The translations under genes were made by a program, and so were the position numbers. The notes under the pieces are model-generated. The model did no database searches. It had not been told where the DNA came from and saw only the letters and a list, made by a program, of their open reading frames with translations. From Neobacillus ginsengisoli (lineage in GTDB: Bacteria; Bacillota; Bacilli; Bacillales_B; DSM-18226): 64,000 bases of DNA. Below are positions 1 through 8,926 of the stretch, one piece after another; within the stretch, counting starts at the first letter, position 1; every line of letters starts with the position of its first letter. The DNA lies in contig NZ_JAUSTW010000010.1 in NCBI RefSeq assembly GCF_030813055.1, forward strand, positions 61,102-125,101, read 5' to 3'.

Positions 1-30
1 AAAAGTCCGCCCCATTTGGAACGAACTTTT
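1..30 (-). terminator. probable terminator of dagK, cut by the window edge
   Basis: On the minus strand AAAAGTTCG pairs with CGGACTTTT (9 bp with one G-T pair) around a 12-nt loop, directly after the dagK stop codon. The T-tract would continue beyond base 1, so only part of it is visible. Confidence 0.5.
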
Positions 31-31
31 G

Positions 32-976
32 TTAACTGTATCTTTGTCCCGGCACCCAATCAGTAGGGCGGTCCAGCGGGCGAATATCATCGATTGGAAC
101 GAATACCTCCAAATGGCGGTACAGGTTTTCAAACTCTGATGGAAGCAAGCCGCCGAATTCCCCATCTAAATTAAGCTGCACTGTTTCACTAGAATGTACT
201 TTAATACGATTTGCCTGGGTGTAAATAACATTCGGATCATTTACATGCTCACCGCGAACGGCTAAAGTGGCAATTCGGATAAACTCGGCAAGATTGATTT
301 TTTTCAAAATTAACAATGAAAATAACCCATCATTAATCGACGCATCCGGTGCAAGCTTTTCAAATCCACCGATTGAATTTGTCAGTCCCACAAGAAATAG
401 CATCGCTTCACCTTCAAAAAGTTTCCCGTCATATTCAATTCTAACTTCTGATGGTTTAATGGAAGGAAGCATTTCCATTCCTTTTAAATAGTACGCCAGT
501 TGCCCGAGCATTGTTTTTAATTTGCTTGGCACTTCGTATGTAAGCTCTGTGATTCTGCCGCCGCCGGCAATATTAATAAAGTATTTATCATTGATTTTTC
601 CGATATCAACGGGAATCATATCCCCTTTTGTAATAATATCAACAGCGGTTCCGATATCCCTTGGAATTTGCAGCGCACGGGCAAAATCATTCGTTGTACC
701 TGCGGGGATAATTCCCAACTTCGGCCGATACTCCTGTTCTGCAAGACCGTTGACCACTTCATGAATCGTTCCGTCACCGCCGGCTGCAATGACAATATCA
801 TACCGGCGCTCAACAGCGATCTTTGCTGCTTGAATCGCATCTCCTGCCCCGGTTGTGGCGTGACACGATGCTTCATATCCGGCCCTCTCCAACTTTTCAA
901 GAATCTCCGGTAAATTGCGCTTAAGAATTTCCCGTCCTGATGTAGGATTGTATATAAGTCTTGCTCTTTTCATCAT
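32..976 (-). CDS. dagK: diacylglycerol kinase (DgkB/DagK family)
   Basis: Soluble lipid kinase that phosphorylates diacylglycerol to phosphatidic acid, recycling the diacylglycerol released during lipoteichoic acid synthesis. The N-terminal catalytic domain carries the nucleotide-binding GGDGT at residues 66-70 and PAGTTNDFAR at 91-100, both typical of the DAGK_cat family. The length of 314 aa fits DgkB. Two ATGs lie in tandem (976 and 973); the weak AGGATG upstream serves either. In B. subtilis dgkB follows gatCAB closely; here about 14 kb of other genes separate it from gatB. Family assignment is firm. YegS-like lipid kinase is the only realistic alternative. Confidence 0.93.
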   Translation of the reverse strand: MMKRARLIYNPTSGREILKRNLPEILEKLERAGYEASCHATTGAGDAIQAAKIAVERRYDIVIAAGGDGTIHEVVNGLAEQEYRPKLGIIPAGTTNDFARALQIPRDIGTAVDIITKGDMIPVDIGKINDKYFINIAGGGRITELTYEVPSKLKTMLGQLAYYLKGMEMLPSIKPSEVRIEYDGKLFEGEAMLFLVGLTNSIGGFEKLAPDASINDGLFSLLILKKINLAEFIRIATLAVRGEHVNDPNVIYTQANRIKVHSSETVQLNLDGEFGGLLPSEFENLYRHLEVFVPIDDIRPLDRPTDWVPGQRYS

Positions 977-1140
977 TTCATCATCCTATTATTTGAAATC
1001 AACTATTGGCATTCATAACAGAAGGGTGTTTCTATATTCTACCAATGAATATCAAACCTTTCAAACATTCTGCTAAGCCATAAATACTATTCTTTCCTTT
1101 TACTTCCGTCTATTATCATACCGTTTTTTTATTTTTTTGC

Positions 1141-1172
1141 AAAAAAAAAACGAGCGATATGTCTCGCACGTT
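1141..1172 (-). terminator. intrinsic terminator after the pentapeptide-repeat gene
   Basis: Minus-strand hairpin ACGTGCGA / TCGCTCGT with a short loop and one mismatch, followed by a run of ten T. It overlaps the stop codon of the upstream gene. Confidence 0.75.
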
Positions 1173-1803
1173 ATTCTTTAATAATTAACCCCAATAACTT
1201 AGCAAATCCAATTGCCTGTTCCGGGGAAACTGTACATTCTGCCAAACTATTCAGAGATGCATTTAGACTGCTAAATGTGCAGCTGCTTAGATCTATTCCC
1301 TTTAATGAGGTTCCCGTAAAATTCACCTCATTAATATCACAATTTTTAAAATCCACCTTATCAAGCTTAGCTTCAAAGTAATCAACATTTCGCAGGGAGC
1401 AAGTATCAAACTTCACCTGCTTCAAATCTGCATAACCAAATGCTCCTAAATTCATATTACACTGTGCAAATAATGCATTTCGAACGGTCGAATCTCCCAG
1501 ATTCAACCCTAATAGCTTTGATTCTTTAAATTCCGTTCGGTGGATTATCGCATCATTAAAATTTGCATTTGACAGGTCGCAACGTTCAAAAAGACAATCT
1601 GTTAATTGAAGGTATCTAAAAGAGACATCGATAAAGGTAACATTTTTAAATATTACCTCCTCAAAGCGTAGTTTTTCAATATCCTCGCCAATAATGGAAC
1701 AATCGCTGATGATCGAGGCATAAATATAATCTTCTTCTCGTTCGTCAAAGTTTATCTGAGTAAGACTTGAGGGAATTTTCGGCTGTTGAATTTTGTTTTT
1801 CAA
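1171..1803 (-). CDS. pentapeptide-repeat protein
   Basis: Right-handed beta-helix protein built from A(N/D)LXX-type pentapeptides. From about residue 40 onwards hydrophobic residues recur every five positions, for example DLSNANF, LLGLNLGDST, NLGAFGYADL, NEVNFTGTSLKGIDL. The last 20 residues break the pattern. No membrane segment or extra domain is visible. Some relatives (Qnr, MfpA) mimic DNA and protect gyrase, but most have no known role, and nothing here shows a gyrase link. The ATG at 1812 touches the SD AGAGG, so I prefer the TTG at 1803, nine bases further on. Single gene with its own terminator. Confidence 0.8.
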   Translation of the reverse strand: MKNKIQQPKIPSSLTQINFDEREEDYIYASIISDCSIIGEDIEKLRFEEVIFKNVTFIDVSFRYLQLTDCLFERCDLSNANFNDAIIHRTEFKESKLLGLNLGDSTVRNALFAQCNMNLGAFGYADLKQVKFDTCSLRNVDYFEAKLDKVDFKNCDINEVNFTGTSLKGIDLSSCTFSSLNASLNSLAECTVSPEQAIGFAKLLGLIIKE

Positions 1804-1890
1804 AAAGATCATCCTCTGCCATTATAAAATTTGAAAGAGGACAACCTTCTGCCCTCTCTCTTCCTTAATTATAAACTAGTCGCAGCAACG

Positions 1891-2673
1891 CTATTCTACT
1901 AATCTTAAAATACAAACATTGCATTCATGTGGGACCACGTATGAATCTTGCTCTGGTAATGCCCGATATATCTCCTCAAGTACCATTTTACGTTCTGATT
2001 CATCAAAGCCACCAAGTCGCAATATGGAATCAACACGTCCAACCCATTCTAGCTTCGTAAAGCTGACTGTATAATTCATCCTGTAAAAGTCCCTCAATTC
2101 AAAACCGTTCCGGGTCCATTCTTCGAACCACTCAACCGGGAAGCCGTTAATACACTGCCTAGTCTCCGCATTTGATCCTGCTGGTTGCAAGCTGCCCCCT
2201 ACATATTTATCTAAAACCCCAAAAGTCTTTTCCACAGCTACAGAACCAGTTAGGAAACCTGTATCGATGACGATTAATGCCCCATTTGCCTTCAAAATCC
2301 GTTTTACTTCTGAAATGGCCTTCTCACGGTTGAACCCGTGCCACTCCCAAATAACTGTTACAAAATCATATTCAGAAGCTGGCAGCCCTGTATCCTCCGC
2401 ATTCCTCTGCTGATAAGGAATCGAAAAATTCTTCATTCGATTTAAAATTTTCGCTTGTTCCAATAATTCTTTGGATGGTTCTACACCAATTACATCAGCG
2501 TTTCTCAAAGCAATTTTTCTTGTTAGCGCACCCGTTCCAGCACCGAGAACTGCGACCTTTTTTCCTGCAAAATTTATATTCCGAATCAACAGACTATCCA
2601 TCAGGTTTACTGGTATATCTGCTTTTGACTTCGCATAGCTATTAGCAACTTGACCAAAATCAATTGGTTTCAT
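1891..2673 (-). CDS. class I SAM-dependent methyltransferase
   Basis: Rossmann-fold methyltransferase of 260 aa. Motif I is VLGAGTGAL at residues 42-50, the acidic residue that would hold the SAM ribose is E65 in VIGVEPS, and the post-I motif NAEDTGLP follows near residue 91. This resembles the Methyltransf_11/25 group of small-molecule or quinone/sterol-like methyltransferases. The substrate cannot be inferred. A good SD (AAGGAG) lies before the ATG. The gene is divergent from the plsY-like gene at 2782, with about 110 bp shared between them. Confidence 0.8.
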   Translation of the reverse strand: MKPIDFGQVANSYAKSKADIPVNLMDSLLIRNINFAGKKVAVLGAGTGALTRKIALRNADVIGVEPSKELLEQAKILNRMKNFSIPYQQRNAEDTGLPASEYDFVTVIWEWHGFNREKAISEVKRILKANGALIVIDTGFLTGSVAVEKTFGVLDKYVGGSLQPAGSNAETRQCINGFPVEWFEEWTRNGFELRDFYRMNYTVSFTKLEWVGRVDSILRLGGFDESERKMVLEEIYRALPEQDSYVVPHECNVCILRLVE

Positions 2674-2781
2674 GTTTATGCTCCTTTGATTGCCGAAAAA
2701 TGAGATTTCAACAAAATAATACCACTTAAATATGGAAAAATGCTATTAATTAGAAAGAATAACTGACAAAGGATGATACTT

Positions 2782-3408
2782 ATGTTGTGGTTGATACTTC
2801 TAGCTTCTTACCTGATTGGAAGCATACCCACTGCCTTAATTGTGGGCAAGCTGGTCTATGGGGTAGATATTCGTGATCATGGCAGTAAAAACCCCGGGGC
2901 AACTAATACCTTAGTGGTTCTTGGGAAAAAAGCAGCCCTGTTTGTTCTGCTCGTAGACGTTGGAAAAGGAATTGCTGCCACCTATCTGCCCATCTACTTC
3001 AACCTTGAAACTGAACCCTTATATTTTGGGTTTACTGCGGTTTTAGGTCATTGCTTTCCCATCCTCGCAGGTTTTAGAGGAGGAAAAGCAATCGCCACAA
3101 CAGCCGGGGCTTTAATAATTGCCAATTTCCCCTTGTTCCTCATCACGTATATTACGTTCTTTTTGGTAATTTTGTTAACAAAGTATGTGTTTTTGGGCTC
3201 CCTTTCTGTTGGTCTTAGCATTCTTACCTATGCTTTCCTTTCACCCAAGCTAGAGTCTGAACTTATCTTTTTATTCTTTTCTTTATTTTTGATTTTCCTC
3301 CACCGCTCTAACATCCGAAATTTCATTCTTGGCATTGAACCAAAAATTACCGATAAAAATCTAAACAAGGACCGTATCCCTCCCAAAGGCGGCGGCTTTA
3401 AAATGTAA
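2782..3408 (+). CDS. glycerol-3-phosphate acyltransferase, PlsY-type paralogue
   Basis: Integral membrane enzyme that transfers an acyl group from acyl-phosphate to glycerol-3-phosphate, the first step of phospholipid synthesis. All three PlsY motifs are visible: GSKNPGATN (residues 34-42), GHCFPILAGFRGGKAIAT (89-106) and the C-terminal HRSNIRN. Several hydrophobic segments surround them. The first ATG (2773) overlaps the SD AAAGG, so the ATG at 2782 is the better start (208 aa). The essential plsY of Bacillus normally sits elsewhere (yneS, beside parE), so this is probably a second copy. That is inference, as the rest of the genome is not visible. Confidence 0.85.
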   Translation: MLWLILLASYLIGSIPTALIVGKLVYGVDIRDHGSKNPGATNTLVVLGKKAALFVLLVDVGKGIAATYLPIYFNLETEPLYFGFTAVLGHCFPILAGFRGGKAIATTAGALIIANFPLFLITYITFFLVILLTKYVFLGSLSVGLSILTYAFLSPKLESELIFLFFSLFLIFLHRSNIRNFILGIEPKITDKNLNKDRIPPKGGGFKM

Positions 3409-3413
3409 AAAAG

Positions 3414-3438
3414 ACCCTGGCAGCAATGGCTGCCAGGG
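3414..3438. terminator. bidirectional terminator between convergent genes
   Basis: Perfect 10-bp stem CCCTGGCAGC / GCTGCCAGGG with an AATG loop, lying between two convergent stop codons. The T-run (TCTTTTTT) is best on the minus strand. Confidence 0.85.
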
Positions 3439-3446
3439 ATTCATTT

Positions 3447-4004
3447 TCATATAAAAAGAGTACCGATAATGCTGTCTGCAACAGTTTTCCAAATGGACCC
3501 ATCCTTCTGATAGGAAGCCACCAGATGTTTATACATTTCCATTTGCTTCTCCTGAAAATCTGCCGCATCTTTATCAGGCAAGGCAGCTCGCCTCTCTTCC
3601 ACAAGCGCCTGCATCTCAGGTGCCCTTGGACCCCAAACTCCAACTTCATTTCCTTCTTGATCGATAAAAATAAAAATAGGAATCGCCCTTGACGTACCAT
3701 TCGTTAAGTATTGATCCATTAACTCAAGATTTTGGTCACGAAGCACGAAACGAATATCGATTCCAGCTGCATCCGCAACCCGCAGTAAAATTGGGTTGTT
3801 AAGTAAGGCATCCCCGCACCAATCCTCTGTTAATACAATCGCCCTCAATTCTTTTGCTCTTAAAGACTCCAATCTGTTTTTGTCTTCATCCGTTAACGTA
3901 AACCCCTCATAAATAGAGAGCATCTCATCTTTATTTTTAGTCATCGAGTTTATGTATTGGTCTCTAGTCAGTCCTTTTTGAAACCATTCATTTAATCCCA
4001 TCAT
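3447..4004 (-). CDS. thioredoxin-fold family protein with a one-cysteine WCGD site
   Basis: Cytoplasmic protein of 185 aa with a thioredoxin-like core. The segment LRAIVLTEDWCGDALLNN puts WCGD at residues 62-65, where thioredoxins have WCxxC. The cis-Pro region is recognisable at SRAIPIFIFID. The resolving cysteine is replaced, so a monothiol or bacilliredoxin-like role is more likely than a disulfide reductase; that is inference. The start at 4004 is chosen because the SD AAGGAG lies six bases upstream. The longer reading back to 4058 has no SD. Convergent with the plsY-like gene. Confidence 0.75.
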   Translation of the reverse strand: MMGLNEWFQKGLTRDQYINSMTKNKDEMLSIYEGFTLTDEDKNRLESLRAKELRAIVLTEDWCGDALLNNPILLRVADAAGIDIRFVLRDQNLELMDQYLTNGTSRAIPIFIFIDQEGNEVGVWGPRAPEMQALVEERRAALPDKDAADFQEKQMEMYKHLVASYQKDGSIWKTVADSIIGTLFI

Positions 4005-4116
4005 CAAACACTCCTTACATTTTCTTTTTATGATAATCGTTTCAAGCACAACTAACAATGTAACTGCCTGCCAAGGAACACAAACATTTCTATTTTAAAG
4101 ATCAGTTAACTCATGT

Positions 4117-4205
4117 AAAAAACGCTCGGATTTAAATGAAATTCACCTTCAATTGTTAGATTGTGTCTAACAATTGGGGTGCAGTTCATTTGGCCGAGCG
4201 TTTTT
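4117..4205. terminator. long nested hairpin, probable bidirectional terminator
   Basis: About 89 nt that fold almost completely on themselves. Nested arms are AAAAACGCTCGG/CCGAGCGTTTTT outside, AATGAA/TTCATT and CACC/GGTG in the middle, and CAATTGTTAGA/TCTAACAATTG inside. The A-tract on one side and T-tract on the other would allow termination both ways. It follows the DUF1697 gene on the minus strand. It is longer than an ordinary terminator. Confidence 0.7.
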
Positions 4206-4215
4206 CTTTTTAACT

Positions 4216-4752
4216 CTACAAATCTTTTACCATTGCAGCCAGCTTAGTGACTGTTTTCCAGTTGCGGACTGTTGCTGCAACACCTAACTTTGGCAGCTGG
4301 GCCGCCAGCTTTGAATCAAGGATGCTTTGACCAAAATATAGATATACATCCTTACCTTTGATTTTATATTCATCCCTTCCGCTTTCAACAGTGCGCAAAT
4401 AATCAATTCCTTCTTCGGAAGGTATCCCTGATAAAAATGCTACATTTACGCTCTCTCCTTCAGGTAATGATTCTGTCGGGAAGGGGCAATTATTGAAAAT
4501 CCGTTCAAATTCCAGCGCCGTTCTTAAAATAACCGGTACAGGGAAACCAAACGTCTTATTGATCTCTTCTTCAATGTGTTGGCGCAGCAGATCTGCTTCC
4601 TCTTCCGATTCAAACAAAACATTCCCGCTTTGGATATATGTTTTCACCTTCCGTAAACCAATTGTTTCTAAGAGCTGCTTTAAATCTGCCATTTTAATCC
4701 TTTTATGTCCGCCGACATTGATGCCCCGTAAAAGCGCAATGTAAATCGTCAT
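4216..4752 (-). CDS. DUF1697 domain protein
   Basis: Protein of 178 aa that begins MTIYIALLRGINVGG, the signature of the DUF1697 family. KTYIQSGNVLF at about residues 37-47 and the C-terminal VRNWKTVTKL are also typical. Family members are small, soluble and widespread in Bacilli and Actinobacteria, and their function is unknown. GAGG lies eight bases before the ATG. Single gene, followed by the long hairpin at 4117-4205. Confidence 0.85.
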   Translation of the reverse strand: MTIYIALLRGINVGGHKRIKMADLKQLLETIGLRKVKTYIQSGNVLFESEEEADLLRQHIEEEINKTFGFPVPVILRTALEFERIFNNCPFPTESLPEGESVNVAFLSGIPSEEGIDYLRTVESGRDEYKIKGKDVYLYFGQSILDSKLAAQLPKLGVAATVRNWKTVTKLAAMVKDL

Positions 4753-4915
4753 TTCCTTGGCCTCACTTATTTATTAGTCTTCTCTAAATCTTACCATTTT
4801 GAAGACAAACTAAACGATTTTTTGATATTATTTTAAAAATCTATTTCTTTACTTTTTTAGCAAATTATATCTTACTGGCTCTTACCGTATTACCTTTTAA
4901 TCATTTACAAAGAAA

Positions 4916-5098
4916 TTAATAAATCTCCTTAATACTTGATAAACTAATGGAGTAGATCTGTTCCTGTTCATCTTTTAAAGAAAGCACTTGTTCAGTAAGG
5001 TTAAGATTGCTGATGCAGCCCTTACATGTTTGTAATAAACCTTTTTTGTAATAAATGATTGTAATTAAGCGATTTTTACTTAATGCTTTGAGAATCAT
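4916..5098 (-). CDS. small YolD-like protein
   Basis: Sixty residues, lysine-rich at the start. The segment ITIIYYKKGLLQTCKGCISNLNLTEQVLSLKD, followed by an isoleucine-rich end, resembles the beta-strand core of YolD-like proteins, which are short, of unknown function and sometimes beside umuC-type polymerases. Here no polymerase gene is near. A good SD (AAAGGA, nine bases upstream) supports that it is translated. It lies about 40 bases downstream of the malic enzyme stop region on the same strand. The family link is tentative. Confidence 0.6.
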   Translation of the reverse strand: MILKALSKNRLITIIYYKKGLLQTCKGCISNLNLTEQVLSLKDEQEQIYSISLSSIKEIY

Positions 5099-5140
5099 CA
5101 GTTTATATCCTTTCTAAAATATCTGTATTGATAACATGGT

Positions 5141-6346
5141 TTAATTGATTTTTTCCAGGCTGGATCCTTTTCTGGCAACTCCTGTTTCGATAGCCACCTC
5201 AGAGACGGCTGAAGCCACTCGGGCTGCAACCCGTTTATCCAAGGCATTGGGAATAATATAATCAGCACTAAGTTCCTTGTCCGTTACAAGACCTGCTATT
5301 GCATATGCGGCCGCAAGTTTCATTTCCTCTGTTATATCTGTAGCGCGGACATTGAGAGCTCCTCGAAAGATGCCAGGAAAGGCCAACACATTATTTACTT
5401 GATTAGGATAATCAGAGCGGCCTGTTCCGACTACTGCTGCACCGGCTTCCAACGCTTCTTCAGGATATATTTCGGGTATTGGATTAGCCATCGCTAAGAC
5501 GACTGCATCTTTATTCATTGTTCTTACCATAGCCCCCGTTATAGCCTTCGGTCCTGAAACCCCGATAAATATGTCTGCATTTTTAATAGTATCCTGCAAT
5601 GTTCCACGCAACCTTCGCAGGTTTGTTACCTCTGCTATTTTCTCTTGCCTATCATTCATCCACTCTTCACCTGGACAAAGAATTCCTTCTAGACTTACAA
5701 GCGTAAGATCCTTAAATCCTGCCTTTAACAAAAGCTTGGCAATGGCAATGCCGGCAGAACCCGCACCGTTAAGAACTATCTTAACTTCATAAATACTCTT
5801 TTTTATAAGTCGTAAAGCGTTCAGAAGAGCCGCTAACACAACAATAGCTGTACCATGCTGATCATCATGGAATACTGGTATGTTTAATTCCTTTTTTAAT
5901 CGTTCTTCGATTTCAAAGCATCTTGGGGATGCAATATCCTCTAAATTAATCCCGCCAAAAGTTGGCTCTAATGCTTTAATAATATTTACAATCTCGTCTA
6001 CATTTTTTGTAGCTAAACAAAGAGGAAAAGCATCTACTCCTGCGAATTGTTTAAACAATACTGCTTTACCCTCCATTACTGGCATTGCAGCCTCCGGGCC
6101 AATATCTCCTAAGCCTAATACTGCTGTTCCGTCTGTCACAACGGCGACTAAATTTCCTCTCCCTGTTTGTTCAAAGGAAGCCTCGCTGTCTTGGGCAATA
6201 GCCTTACAAGGCTCAGCAACACCTGGTGTATAAGCTAAACTCAAATCATATGCATTGGTTAGGTTCACTTTACTGACAATTTCTATTTTTCCAACCAGTT
6301 CTTTGTGAAGTTGTAATGCATGTTCCTTTATGTCTCTTTCATTCAT
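5141..6346 (-). CDS. NAD(P)-dependent malic enzyme, second copy
   Basis: Oxidative decarboxylation of L-malate to pyruvate and CO2. It has the short bacterial layout of about 400 aa: the N-terminal malic domain with DLSLAYTPGVAEPC, EPTFGGINLEDI and VFHDDQHGTAIV, then a Rossmann domain with NGAGSAGIAIAKLLL and FIGVSGPKAIT. It is clearly homologous to the malic enzyme at 9076-10323, but many positions differ, so it is an old duplicate. It lies downstream of the MalK/MalR-type genes, with a cre-like site between. The cofactor (NAD or NADP) cannot be told from sequence reading alone. Confidence 0.9.
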   Translation of the reverse strand: MNERDIKEHALQLHKELVGKIEIVSKVNLTNAYDLSLAYTPGVAEPCKAIAQDSEASFEQTGRGNLVAVVTDGTAVLGLGDIGPEAAMPVMEGKAVLFKQFAGVDAFPLCLATKNVDEIVNIIKALEPTFGGINLEDIASPRCFEIEERLKKELNIPVFHDDQHGTAIVVLAALLNALRLIKKSIYEVKIVLNGAGSAGIAIAKLLLKAGFKDLTLVSLEGILCPGEEWMNDRQEKIAEVTNLRRLRGTLQDTIKNADIFIGVSGPKAITGAMVRTMNKDAVVLAMANPIPEIYPEEALEAGAAVVGTGRSDYPNQVNNVLAFPGIFRGALNVRATDITEEMKLAAAYAIAGLVTDKELSADYIIPNALDKRVAARVASAVSEVAIETGVARKGSSLEKIN

Positions 6347-6543
6347 TGAAACCTTCCCCTTCTATCATTAGGCTAAGCACTCTATGTTTATCCGGTAGAT
6401 TTTAATTGTTTTAAATACAAAAATGATTAAATTTTAACTTAGTAGTTTCATTAATAATATTGCCAATATAACGGTAGAGGAACCGCCAATTCTTGACTGG
6501 ACCAGGGACACCCCAATCCTTTATGTCTACATCATAATATTTA

Positions 6544-6557
6544 ATAAAACGCTTTCA
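6544..6557 (-). promoter_or_regulatory. cre-like site (CcpA) upstream of the second malic enzyme
   Basis: TGAAAGCGTTTTAT on the minus strand matches the B. subtilis cre consensus TGWAARCGYTWNCW at 13 of 14 positions. It lies about 200 bp upstream of the malic enzyme start and after the terminator of the response regulator gene, where a separate promoter is expected. Confidence 0.45.
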
Positions 6558-6592
6558 TAGTTTATGTAAATTTAATAATTTTTTTTGAAATT

Positions 6593-6622
6593 AAAAAAAG
6601 CAAGCAGTGTTTTAAACTGCTT
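6593..6622 (-). terminator. terminator after the response regulator gene
   Basis: AAGCAGT / ACTGCTT stem with a 7-nt loop, followed by GCTTTTTTT on the minus strand. It overlaps the stop codon and separates the regulator from the downstream malic enzyme. Confidence 0.8.
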
Positions 6623-7328
6623 ACAAAAAATTTTTGATAAGATGTTCTTTATATTTATTTAATTCATGATTGTAAACAGGTCTTCCGATCGTCCCATAAA
6701 TCACTTTCACTTCAAGAATCCCAATATCTTTTAAAAAATTTAAATACTTTCGTGTGGAAACTCTTGAAATTCCGACATGTTTTACAATCTCTTCTGTTGA
6801 AAACGGGGCTTCCTTCATTAACTGAATGGCTTCCCAGATTTTTTTTAATGTATCTTTTGTTAATCCCTTGGGAAGCTCCTCTAGAATAGCTTTTTCTTCT
6901 CTACGTAAAATTTGATTGTCAAGCTCTTCCTGATTAATCACTTGTTGTTTTTGAATAAACGTTGTTTTCTCTTGGTAAGCTGCTAACGCCATGTTAAAAC
7001 GCTCAAATTCAAATGGCTTAATTAAATAATCAACTACTCCGTATCTTAATGCTTTTTTAATTCTATCCATATCTGAGGCTGCTGAAATGATAATAACATC
7101 CGTTTCTTTCTCATTTTCACGCAGGTAGGTTAACAACTCAAGTCCATGTTTCCCTGGCATAAAAATATCCAATAGGATAAGATCGATTTCCTGTTGTTCA
7201 ATGATCTTTATGGCATCATCTACTGTACTAGCCATCGCAACCAGTTGAAATCCATCCACTTTTGCCAGATAGCTTTTATTAAATCCCGCTACCATTGGAT
7301 CATCCTCTACAATCATCACTCGGATCAA
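6621..7328 (-). CDS. response regulator of the DcuR/MalR/CitB type
   Basis: Cytoplasmic transcription regulator of 235 aa. The receiver domain occupies residues 1-120, with acidic pocket EDD at 8-10, phospho-acceptor D54 in LLDIFMPG and conserved K104 in YLIKPF. A linker leads to a C-terminal winged-helix or HTH domain near residues 165-205 (FSTEEIVKHVGISRVSTRKYL). The layout matches MalR and DcuR, which control malate or C4-dicarboxylate genes. It overlaps the kinase gene by four bases (ATGA), so the pair is translationally coupled. The flanking malic enzymes support malate as the signal. Confidence 0.9.
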   Translation of the reverse strand: MIRVMIVEDDPMVAGFNKSYLAKVDGFQLVAMASTVDDAIKIIEQQEIDLILLDIFMPGKHGLELLTYLRENEKETDVIIISAASDMDRIKKALRYGVVDYLIKPFEFERFNMALAAYQEKTTFIQKQQVINQEELDNQILRREEKAILEELPKGLTKDTLKKIWEAIQLMKEAPFSTEEIVKHVGISRVSTRKYLNFLKDIGILEVKVIYGTIGRPVYNHELNKYKEHLIKNFL

Positions 7329-8926
7329 AAGCTCTCCCCCTCCGCTTTGTATGGTAGATACACAGCAAACATCGTTCCCTTTCCAGACTTAGATGAAATA
7401 ATTAATTCCCCTTCTAATTTTTCCATCGCTTGAAAGACTAAATACAAACCTAAACCTCTATTTTCCCCTTTTGTTGAAAATCCTTTTTGAAAAACTTTGT
7501 TTTGCAGATCTTCACTCATCCCTGTTCCTGTATCTTTTACCTCTATTGTAAGAATTTCATCCCCATACTCGAATTTTACGTCAATTTTCTTGACAGAACA
7601 ATTGGTCACAGCTTCGACTGCATTATCAATTAAATTACCAACAATCGTGATTAGCTCATGCGTGATATGGGAATCCTCAGGCTGTGGCAACGGATGGTCA
7701 CACGATACATATAACTCTACCCCTGATTCCCTTGCAAAACTTAGTTTCCCAATAAGAAAACCCGCTAACACTGGGTCCTGTATCTTTCCTGTAACAAAGC
7801 CAATTTCGTTTTGTCGATGGTTTACTGTATCATTAATAAACTCTACTAATTTGTCATAATACCCCATATGCACCATTCCCAGAATGACATGCAGTTTATT
7901 CATAAACTCATGCGCTTGTGCACGAAGCGCGTCTGCGTATATTCGTACTCCTGTCAGCTGTTCCGCTAGTAACTGTATTTCAGTTTTATCACGAAATGTA
8001 GCTATAGCCCCCACGGTTTTTTTGCCAACTACGACGGGAACGCGATTTACGAAAATGGAAATACCATTTAAATTTTGTTCTTCATCCAATTCTGCTTTGC
8101 CTGTTTTTAAAACCTTGCTTAAGCGAGTTGTAGGCATATACTCTTCTATATTTAACCCGATAGGCGTTTCACTCAATCCTGCCTTTTGGAACAACCTTAG
8201 GGCAGCTCGATTGACAAGGGTAATCCTTGATTCTTGGTCAACTGCAACAATGCCCTCACGAACCGATTGCAGCATAGCACTTCGCTCCTCAAAAAGCCTG
8301 GCAATAGCAAACGGTTCCAACCCATGTAAGATTTTTTTAATATACCTGGCTAAAACAATTGCTCCGAGAACACCGATTAAAATTCCAATTAATGTACCTA
8401 TATAAATACCCATTCTGCTCTTATTGACAGCCTTTTCTACATTATCCAGAGATATCCCGACTGCGACTGCCCCTATCTGTTTTCCTTCTGGATCCTTAAT
8501 GGGTGTAAACGAACGTAATGAAGTTCCGAGGGTTCCTTTTGAGTAGGATATATGCTCTTTTCCTTTTAGAACAGGACCTTCATCCCCGCCAATAAAATGC
8601 TTCCCTACTTGATTAATATCCGGATGGGATTTGCGTATCCCCTTCATATCCATCACAACAACAAAATTAACATTTGTAACCTCTCTAATTTCATTTGCAA
8701 ACGGCTGGATTTCCTTTTCACTCCGTTTACCGTTCATGGCTTCAATGACAAGAGGACTATGAGCCACCATTCGAGCAACATTTCTTGCTTTTTCTGCCTG
8801 AGCATTCTCGACACTTAATGCTACCCTTTTACTGATAAGTAAATCTGTTATGAGAAGTGAAACAGCTACAACAATACAAACAAAAATAATTATGATTGAC
8901 TGTAAACTCCATCTTCCTTTTTTCAT
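7325..8926 (-). CDS. sensor histidine kinase of the CitA/DcuS/MalK type
   Basis: Membrane sensor of 533 aa. TM1 is about residues 11-32, the extracytoplasmic Cache/PAS-type sensor about 35-170, TM2 about 172-193 and a cytoplasmic PAS domain about 215-320. The phosphorylatable H339 lies in RAQAHEFMNKLH, the pattern of the citrate/C4-dicarboxylate kinases. The ATPase domain has NLIDNAVEAV, DTGTGM and GLGLYLV. In the sensor, R98 and H101 in GIRKSHPD may contact a carboxylate ligand (inference). AGGAGGAG precedes the ATG. Malate is the likely ligand, given the malic enzymes on both sides; citrate or fumarate cannot be excluded. Confidence 0.9.
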   Translation of the reverse strand: MKKGRWSLQSIIIIFVCIVVAVSLLITDLLISKRVALSVENAQAEKARNVARMVAHSPLVIEAMNGKRSEKEIQPFANEIREVTNVNFVVVMDMKGIRKSHPDINQVGKHFIGGDEGPVLKGKEHISYSKGTLGTSLRSFTPIKDPEGKQIGAVAVGISLDNVEKAVNKSRMGIYIGTLIGILIGVLGAIVLARYIKKILHGLEPFAIARLFEERSAMLQSVREGIVAVDQESRITLVNRAALRLFQKAGLSETPIGLNIEEYMPTTRLSKVLKTGKAELDEEQNLNGISIFVNRVPVVVGKKTVGAIATFRDKTEIQLLAEQLTGVRIYADALRAQAHEFMNKLHVILGMVHMGYYDKLVEFINDTVNHRQNEIGFVTGKIQDPVLAGFLIGKLSFARESGVELYVSCDHPLPQPEDSHITHELITIVGNLIDNAVEAVTNCSVKKIDVKFEYGDEILTIEVKDTGTGMSEDLQNKVFQKGFSTKGENRGLGLYLVFQAMEKLEGELIISSKSGKGTMFAVYLPYKAEGESF

